From Gari tellinella (taxonomy: Eukaryota; Mollusca; Bivalvia; Cardiida; Psammobiidae), in NCBI GenBank assembly GCA_922989275.2, contig OV277866.1:78032328-78096327 (forward strand): DNA of 64,000 bases, written 5' to 3'. Below are positions 58,701 to 64,000 of the stretch, in pieces. Below the pieces are notes generated by a model. That model was not told where the DNA came from, searched no databases, and worked only from the letters and a program-made list of their open reading frames with translations. The translations under genes were made by a program, and so were the position numbers. Numbering within the stretch: position 1 is the first letter of the stretch; each line of letters starts with the position of its first letter.

Positions 58701-61700
58701 TTCTAGGGGCTTTGACAGAGACCAGGACATGAAGTTGACAGAACATAACCACATGGAGTTGCTGTATGATTTCTCCTCGCTAGGAGAGTGAGTATGACAC
58801 CAGAAAAACAAGCCAAACTTGAGTGGAGCAAACACAGTCAAACTTGGAGTAGCTCATGCACCCCTGAAATCTCAAATCTCAGGGTGAGCTTTTGCAATCC
58901 TTGAATGTCCGTCGTCCGTCGTGCGGCGTCAACAATTTTAGTGTTTACACTCTAGAAGCCACAATATTTATCCAATCTTTCTCAAACTTGCTCAGATGGT
59001 ATATTGCCATAAGAGTATGGATGAGTTCGATTATTATGGCTGAAATCGGACAATTAGGTCATGAGTTATCAACCTTTGACTTGCTGAAAATGCCATATTT
59101 ATCAGTGTTTACACTCTGAGTCCACAATATTTACCCAATCTTTCTAAAACTTGCCCAGATTGTAAATCACCATAAGAGTGAGAATGAGTTCAATTTTTGT
59201 TGAAATCGGACAAATAGATCAAGAGTTATATCTACCTTTGAACTGCTGAAAATGCCATATTTAACTTTCTTTACATTCTATAGTTCACATTTCTTATCAA
59301 ATCTATCTCAAACTTGCTCAGATTGTATATGACCATAAGAGTTCAGATGAGTTTGATTATGGTTGAAATCAGACTAATAGGTCGAGAGTTTTCTACCTTT
59401 GAATTGCTGAAAATGCCATATTTAAGGGGTTATACACTCTAGAGGCCACAATATTTATCCAATCTTTCTCAAACTTTCTCAGATTGTATATTACCATAAT
59501 ATTTCGGATGAGTTCAATTATGATTGTTATTGGACCAATAGGTCAAGAGTTATCTACCTTTGAATTGCTGAAAATGACATATTTAACAGTGTTTATGCTC
59601 TAGAGGCCACAATATTTATCCAAGCTCTCACAAACTTGCCCAGATTGTATATGACCATAAGAGTTAAAAAAAGGGTAATTATGGTTGAAATCGGACAAAT
59701 AGATCAAGAGTTATCTACCTTTGAATTACTGAAAATGCCATATTTTACAGTGTTTACACTCTTGCAACTACAGTTTTCAATGGATTTTCATTATACTTGT
59801 ACACAAAGTATATAGCTATACAAAGGAATGCAATTATTGTTGAAATCCAATCATTTTGGCAATAGTAACCTGCCCTTGATATACTTTTAAATGCTAGAAA
59901 AGGCTTCATTTCAGTATTGTTTAGGCTCTAGTTATCTGCCTTTGATAAAATCTACTATACTAGAGCAGGTCGACAAACTTGAATGAATTTAGAATATAAA
60001 GGGTGAAATTCAAAGGTAAAGCTATCAGGCTTCATTACAAATGGTGAGCGATATCAGGGCCTTCAGGCCCTCTTGTTATGATACATATTCATGAGTGTAT
60101 AAAAGGGAACTTTTTTCTTCAGTGGAGGAATAATTTATAGGCGTAAAAGGTGTATTTATGGAGGAATGGGTTAAGCTGTCACCATCTTAAAGACCCTCTG
60201 TTAGGCTTATTTTGAGTGTCATTAAAGTGAGGGAATGCTGCAGATCTTTCGTGAGCTTTTATGTTAGTTTTGAATTGCAATCAGAAAGCATCTGTTTTGT
60301 CGACTGTTCATACAAAATTCTTTGGAATTGTGCCTTATACATTGCTTGTTTGTTCATTACTCCATATATATGTCTCTGAATATTTCTACAATAAGGTTAA
60401 GTAGTCCCTACATAAGACGTCCGGAACATAGAAAACAGAAGGCATTTCCAGTATCTTTTCAGGTACAGTCAAACTTCGATATCTCCAACTCGGTTAAATC
60501 AAACATACCCGTATTTCAAAGTTAAAACGTGGCTTAGCCACGTTTTAATTTTGAAATATGGATATGTTCGACCTAATGGAGCATGAAATAATGCAGTTCA
60601 TGTGTCAAACTATCGGATAGTTCGAGTTAAGCGAGTCTGAGATATCGAAGTTCGACTGTAGTAGCTTGAAGCTGGTTGAAAGTGGAAGAGAATGCTTTCA
60701 ACCTGCCTTATGTGTTTTATGTTCAGCACTACCTAGATTGGGACTATTTTCCATAGCGCAGAAATATTTAGAGACATAAAAGGGCATTTTTATGGAATAA
60801 TACAATTGGTTATAGGAGATGAGCTATTTTATTATTTTTAGGGGAAATGTTAACACTAGTTTGACTGCAGCTTTTCCCTGTGATTTCTTTCAGAGATACT
60901 GCTGTTCCAGAGCCAACAAAGTCACCAAGAAAATTTCCCTTTACCTCCTCCCCGTTGAGTATTGTGAAAAAGGACAAACAGCATACTTCCCCTGGCAAGA
61001 AGAAAGACGACATCAAAATGACCTCGGTATCGACACCAAAAGAGTCAAAATCCAAAAGCACTGCAAGTAAATTGCTACCAGTTATAACCAGACAAAAGAA
61101 ATCAAAATCTGTGAGTAGTCAAAATCAGTTGGCATTACAGGAAACCAGCCAAAGCTCAGAGCCAGAATCAACAACCAATCAAAAATCAGTAGAGACATCT
61201 CTAGCCAATCAGAGGCTTAAGAAGTTTGAGGAGGCTAAAATGGCTAGGAAAGAACTACTTGATGAACAACAAAAGCCAAAGGAGGACAAAGCAAAATCTA
61301 AAGAGGTATGGAAGTTCATTTGTATATGTACAATAAAACTTGTGCTAAGCTACCACTAAATGGTAAGGCATTGGGGGGGGGGTACTCCAAAGGCAAGCTA
61401 CTGCTTATTACATTATTAGTTATACAATTTCTTCACAGTGTACATAAGGATTTCTTCCCGGCTGAGGTAAATCATGTTGCCCGAGCCCTTAGGAGAGGAT
61501 TACATGATTTTACCAGTTGGGAAGAAATCAACATGTATACTGTGAAGAAACTGTATAGTGAATTTATTATACTGCAAAGTTTTCGCTGTTCAAACAAAAT
61601 ATTTCATAATTTGCCGTGCACAGCGCTCATAGTAAACTATAACAAAATCATTCCAAAGCAGATAACGTTGAGCGTTAATGACGTCATGTTTCTGACGGTT

Positions 61701-64000
61701 GTTATTCATAAGAAAAATAGGCATAGTTGTAGACTTCAGCGCCAAACTTTCTCAGAAATAATGCGACTGATTAAAGATCCAAACACCGAGTTGTTCTTAG
61801 CCCAAAGGGACTTAAAACGGAGGATGCAGGATTGAATGCACTCAATCCTGTTGAGCAGTCGGCCATCTTATTTTCTGCAAAGTAAGACTCAAGGACCTGT
61901 CAGCCAATGAAATCAGCTGCATTTCTACGTACCCTGTCAGCTCACAGGGTACTTGGTGTCAGGTCTAGGGCTCAGTACCCAATCAAAAGTAAGGAATTTA
62001 CTTTGGCAGTATAATAAGTTTTACTTGCAATGTGATTTTTTTATATTCAGCACCACTCCTAAGAAGAACAATGCTCAGTCTGTTTGACTGGTTGCTACTT
62101 ATTAACTCTTTCCTCCCTGAAACTTTAAATGGAAAATTCCAGTTTCCATTTTAGTCTAGTCCATTTCTGACTTTTAAGGGTTGTTTTTGTCAATGTTTGG
62201 CATTGTGACAAACAGTGAAGACCCTGATCAGAGGGCTCCTTACGGAGCCCTCTGATCTGGGTCTACACTGTTTGCATAGGACAAGTGTACTCCTCACCTG
62301 TACGCTGTTTGTAAAAGACGCTTATATGCGTGACTAGGGTGCAAAGAGTTAAAGGTCATTACTGGATCTCTTTTGTCTTGCATTAAGAAACTGTCTCTCT
62401 ATAATTATTTGCGGTATTTCTTCAGATAACGCTTGCTTATCCCATAGCCTGTTTTTAGTTTTGAGGACAGGTGACACACTTAAAGCAAATTGAAAGTAAT
62501 GGGAAATGTGCATTAAGAATATTTTTCTTACGGTGCATATTCATGACTGTATAAATTAGGAAGAATCTAGTCAATGATATGTGACACCAAATATTCCAGC
62601 CGGGGTTTCTCTTGTCAGTCTGCTATATTGTATTGTATTAATTAGAACTATTTTCTTCAATGGAGGAATAAATTAGAGGTATGAAAAGGGCGTTTTTGTG
62701 TTGTTTATTTCAGAGCTCAGATATAGCATACAATAGATCTGTGTCAGAGCCAGTTGAAATGCCTAAAACCCCACCAACAGAGACACGGAAATCTTCCAGT
62801 AAAAGTATGATAGAAAATAAGGTGAACTTTACATTGTTTTAATCCCTTTCTCTGCATAAGCCCCGTTCTCTGCATAAGCCCCAATGGGACACCTTTACTC
62901 TTTCCGCTATATATGTACAGTCGAACTTCGATATCTTGAACTGGCATAACTCGAACTATCCAATAGTTGACACATGAACTGCATTATTTTATGCTCGGTT
63001 AAGTGGAACATATCCATATTTCAAAGTTAAAACTTAGCCACGTTTTAACTTTGAAACACGGGTATGTTCGATTTAACCGAGTTCGAGATATCGAACTTTG
63101 ACTGTATCATAGAAACTGTAAGGAGCTTTTAGGATTACTGTTGTCTTGTATTAAATCTTTACCCCATAACCTGTTTCAAGTATCGAAGATAGGTGACCAC
63201 TTAAAGCAGGTTAAAAGTAAAGCAGAAAACACCTTAACGGCACATTCTGCTTTACTTTCAGCCTGCTTTAAACTACCATCTGCTAGAATATTGAATTTTT
63301 TATGATACATATGCATGACTATAAATTTGAACTAGTTTCTTTGGATACAGAATAAATTAAAACCTAGAAATACATATCTATTGAGTAATGGGTTAAAGGA
63401 GAAACTTCACTAATCCAACTTTTTATCGGTGTGGAGAGGTTTGTTAGTTAGAAGATTGACTAGTCATAATACGGAAAAACTATCAATTTTTAACCTATTC
63501 CCCCATAAATATGCCTTTTTATGCCTTTATTTCATTATTCCTCTGAGAAAAAAAAATAGTTCAAATTTATACAGTTATAAATATGTATCGTAAAAAAAAT
63601 ATTTTCAATATCCCAGCAGTGATGACTTAAAGCAGGCTGGAAGTAAAGCAGGATCCAAGCTGTTTGACACTCGGACAACATTTTCAGCAATTTTGAGCAA
63701 CTTTGAAGCACTTTGAAACTTGAAGCAGACGAGAAATATAGCAGACGACAATTTATTTGGCGGGCTAAGGGTTAAGTGATCATTTAGCTTCATTACTGGA
63801 AACAGGCTATGGACGGCTGGGGGAATGGTTTAATACAGGTGGAATTACATGATGCTGTATATGTATCTGTTCTCTTACAGTGGAGAAGGTGTTATTATTT
63901 CCCACTTAAATGATATTAAATTCAAACATAGTAGACAGTTAAATGTGGAAAATGACAGATTTTTGAAAATGCTGACATTTCATTTTGATCTGTGTTGCAA
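52578..64000 (+). CDS. WDR91: WDR91, 5' part of gene (7 exons, continues past window end)
   Basis: WDR91 acts on endosomes as a Rab7 effector that lowers PI3K complex activity during early-to-late endosome conversion. Exons are 52578-52700, 54133-54397, 54917-55047, 56748-56837, 58669-58787, 60894-61305 and 62714-62821, together 1248 nt or exactly 416 codons. The first reads MTSATGRVDEFVKDYLTFRG (LisH-like N-terminus); the second VDKMVEQLHGYI through EYWNFLVSRLFSRLEQRY, matching human VDKIVDQL and DYWSYLERRLFSRLE. QWQDSFLLSLQNFLSVILQC follows, then a short coiled coil RRLRELQEENDKLKQQ. Exons 6-7 are Ser/Lys-rich and disordered, as expected before the WD40 repeats, which lie outside. The exon 3 donor is the weak point. 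Introns 1, 3, 4, 5 and 6 hold many MITEs and two satellite elements. Confidence 0.93.
54030..54118. mobile_element. Fragment of the GGGCTCCAGATAAG MITE
   Basis: CTAATAAGTAGTCACACCAT and CTCCCCTTACCTGGAGCCC match the right half of the element at 50708-50903. It ends about 15 bp before the exon 2 acceptor, so it supplies part of the 3' splice region. Confidence 0.6.
54133..54397 (+). CDS. WDR91: WDR91 exon 2
   Basis: Follows the acceptor ACTTGTAG and begins VDKMVEQLHG; ends EFREWF plus one base before GTAAGT. The exon is 265 nt. It covers the helical region (CTLH/CRA-like) that in the family mediates contacts with the PI3K complex. The internal Met at 54142 is not the gene start. Confidence 0.94.
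54564..54802. mobile_element. MITE family C copy (reverse) in WDR91 intron 2
   Basis: TTGAACCCTAGTCCCACATA to AAGTTTCAGGGAGGAAAG, with the hairpin GAGGGCTCCAAAAGGAGTCC. Full-length reverse relative of the copies at 341 and 18309. Confidence 0.82.
54917..55047 (+). CDS. WDR91: WDR91 exon 3 (3' end uncertain)
   Basis: The acceptor TGTTTCAG precedes the GCA codon shared with exon 2. The exon encodes AFPFVRFPEDNSHYAMYFTR and QWQDSFLLSLQNFLSVILQC. Ending at CTT|GTGAAA (55047) keeps exon 4 in frame and retains QCM, as in the human protein, but the donor is non-consensus. The alternative donor AAT|GTATGC at 55033 would put exon 4 out of frame unless another acceptor is used. Confidence 0.8.
55082..55575. 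mobile_element. MITE family E copy interrupted by family A
   Basis: TTAAACCATTACCACATAGC and the core GCAGGTTGAAAGTAAGGTGC, then after a family-A insertion the rest resumes with TTCATGACTGTATAAAATGG and ends GGGGTAATGGGCTAA. This shows family A moved after this family-E copy. Confidence 0.8.
55234..55473. mobile_element. MITE family A copy nested in family E
   Basis: TACAGTGGAGAATCTGTTAT to GATTCTCCACTGTA, full length, with the centre GACGCCGGGTTACCCGGCAT. The host element is 55082-55575. Confidence 0.88.
55698..55949. mobile_element. MITE family E copy (reverse)
   Basis: TTAACCCTTTCCCCAATAGA to GGTAAAGGGTTAA, with the core GCAGGCTGAAAGTAAAGCAG and CTGCTTTACTTTCAACCTGC. Full length. Confidence 0.85.
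56180..56351. mobile_element. MITE family F copy
   Basis: AAGTAAAATCTCTCTATTAG to GTAATAGAAAGGCTTTACTG then TA. The central hairpin is reduced. Confidence 0.6.
56366..56619. mobile_element. MITE family E copy
   Basis: TTAACCCGTTACACTATAGA to GGGGGAAAGGGTTAA, with the hairpin GCATCTTAAGGTGC and core GCAGGTTGAAAGTAAAGCAG. Confidence 0.85.
56748..56837 (+). CDS. WDR91: WDR91 exon 4
   Basis: Thirty codons, LLPEPALLNFEADYRRLREL then QEENDKLKQQ, after the acceptor CTTAACAG and before the donor GTTAGT. It aligns with the human segment around PVILNFDAE and VQEENEVLRQK and starts the family's short coiled coil. Phase 0 at both ends. Confidence 0.92.
57071..58290 (-). repeat. 145-bp satellite element in WDR91 intron 4 (reverse orientation)
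   Basis: Left end TTTTTAGCTCACCTGGCACA with hairpin GTGCCAAGGTGAGC; right end AGGTGAGCGATTTAGGGCCA then TAGTGGCCCTTGTTT. Inside are seven units of 145 bp: CTTGTTAACACTCTAGAGGC or variants at 57301, 57446, 57591, 57735, 57880 and 58025. A complete element; the copy at 10905-11873 is the same unit inverted and lacking one end. Confidence 0.9.
58669..58787 (+). CDS. WDR91: WDR91 exon 5
   Basis: Acceptor ATTTTCAG; encodes LLCLGEKPELISRGFDRDQD then MKLTEHNHMELLYDFSSLGE; donor GGAGA|GTGAGT splits the Glu codon. It sits between two large satellite elements in introns 4 and 5. Confidence 0.9.
58876..60077 (-). repeat. Satellite element in WDR91 intron 5
   Basis: Begins CTCAGGGTGAGCTTTTGCAA and ends GGTGAGCGATATCAGGGCCT then TCAGGCCCTCTTGTT. 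The internal units, six to seven of about 150 bp, carry TTTACACTCTAGAGGCCACA and CTTTGAATTGCTGAAAATGC. It is the reverse relative of 38970-39931. Confidence 0.8.
60464..60660. mobile_element. MITE family B copy
   Basis: TACAGTCAAACTTCGATATC to GATATCGAAGTTCGACTGTA, with the central palindrome AACGTGGCTTAGCCACGTT. Full length at 197 bp, in WDR91 intron 5. Confidence 0.88.
60894..61305 (+). CDS. WDR91: WDR91 exon 6
   Basis: Acceptor TTTCTTTCAG; 412 nt read from the split Glu codon: EDTAVPEPTKSPRKFPFTSS, then a Lys/Ser-rich linker including KKSKSVSSQNQLALQETSQS and a charged helix FEEAKMARKELLDEQQKPKE. Donor AAGAG|GTATGG. Disordered linker of low conservation, but open, in phase and correctly spliced at both ends. 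Confidence 0.88.
61438..61835 (+). other. Unexplained open frame in WDR91 intron 6
   Basis: After a good acceptor context (TTTCTTCACAG) a frame of about 132 codons runs open to a TGA at 61833-61835, including HVARALRRGLHDFTSWEEIN and VVIHKKNRHSCRLQRQTFSE. Composition looks protein-like, and no repeat family of the window covers it. No domain recognised. It could be an alternative WDR91 exon, a transposon fragment or chance. Confidence 0.3.
62103..62352. mobile_element. MITE family C copy
   Basis: TTAACTCTTTCCTCCCTGAA to GCAAAGAGTTAA, with the hairpin GGGCTCCTTACGGAGCCC. Full length, in WDR91 intron 6. Confidence 0.85.
62714..62821 (+). CDS. WDR91: WDR91 exon 7
   Basis: Acceptor TTTATTTCAG; 36 codons SSDIAYNRSVSEPVEMPKTP then PTETRKSSSKSMIENK; donor AATAAG|GTGAAC. 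Ser/Thr-Pro-rich linker, phase 0 at both ends. The next exon is outside the window. Confidence 0.82.
62916..63106. mobile_element. MITE family B copy
   Basis: TACAGTCGAACTTCGATATC to GATATCGAACTTTGACTGTA. The order of inner blocks shows it in the opposite orientation to the copy at 60464. Confidence 0.86.
63151..63396. mobile_element. MITE family E copy
   Basis: TTAAATCTTTACCCCATAAC to GAGTAATGGGTTAA, with the core GCAGGTTAAAAGTAAAGCAG. Confidence 0.78.
63488..63776. mobile_element. MITE family E copy (reverse, rearranged)
   Basis: TTTTAACCTATTCCCCCATA on the left and GCGGGCTAAGGGTTAA on the right. The core GCAGGCTGGAAGTAAAGCAG is followed by unrelated sequence instead of the usual hairpin arm. 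Confidence 0.55.
63876..64000. mobile_element. Start of a diverged MITE family A copy
   Basis: TACAGTGGAGAAGGTGTTAT then TATTTCCCACTTAAAT. The remainder runs off the window end or is degraded. Confidence 0.45.

Overview
The window is animal nuclear DNA: genes are split by GT-AG introns, coding density is very low and repeats are dense. The repeats are of kinds common in bivalve molluscs: palindromic MITEs, tRNA-headed SINEs, and elements with internal 145-190 bp tandem arrays whose ends carry a 'GCTCACCTGG' / 'CAGGTGAGCTAAAAA' pattern. A heterodont bivalve (clam or mussel-like) is the best guess; the species cannot be fixed from sequence alone.

Four protein-coding loci are supported. (1) 1-13268, minus strand: the 5' part of SMC3 (cohesin ATPase), seven exons in consistent phase encoding residues 1-182, including a 15-nt first coding exon. 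(2) 15629-16459, plus: an intact intronless NIT2 (omega-amidase) copy, here NIT2a. (3) 51602-52432, minus: a second intact intronless copy, NIT2b. (4) 52578 to beyond 64000, plus: the 5' part of WDR91 (endosomal Rab7/PI3K regulator), seven exons encoding 416 residues and ending before the WD40 repeats. NIT2b and WDR91 are head-to-head with only 145 bp between start codons. SMC3 and NIT2a are also divergent, 2.36 kb apart.

The roughly 35 kb between the NIT2 copies holds no recognisable host gene and is layered transposon debris: a 946-bp TTAA-flanked foldback element, a 1.35-kb CAGGGG-ended (hAT-like) element, a 5.3-kb foldback element with repeat-built arms (22844-28127), a nested element with a 191-bp satellite (31307-32716), and a 14.36-kb insertion (35342-49703). 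The last is the most striking object. It sits inside a recognisable MITE, whose two halves survive at 35134-35341 and 49704-49747, so its borders are exact: short CCCAGATA inverted termini, a 2-bp AC duplication, and dense GTTGGCCCAACG arrays just inside each end. It contains a coding-looking minus-strand exon with a DGLHLSxxG motif (possible SGNH-hydrolase block), several exon-like repeats, and a decayed Tc1/mariner transposase.

The SMC3 and WDR91 introns are also crowded. SMC3 intron 1 holds a frameshifted LINE reverse transcriptase split by a 145-bp tandem repeat. The same satellite occurs in opposite orientation in WDR91 intron 4. At least five MITE families recur across the window and are nested in one another, giving a readable insertion order.
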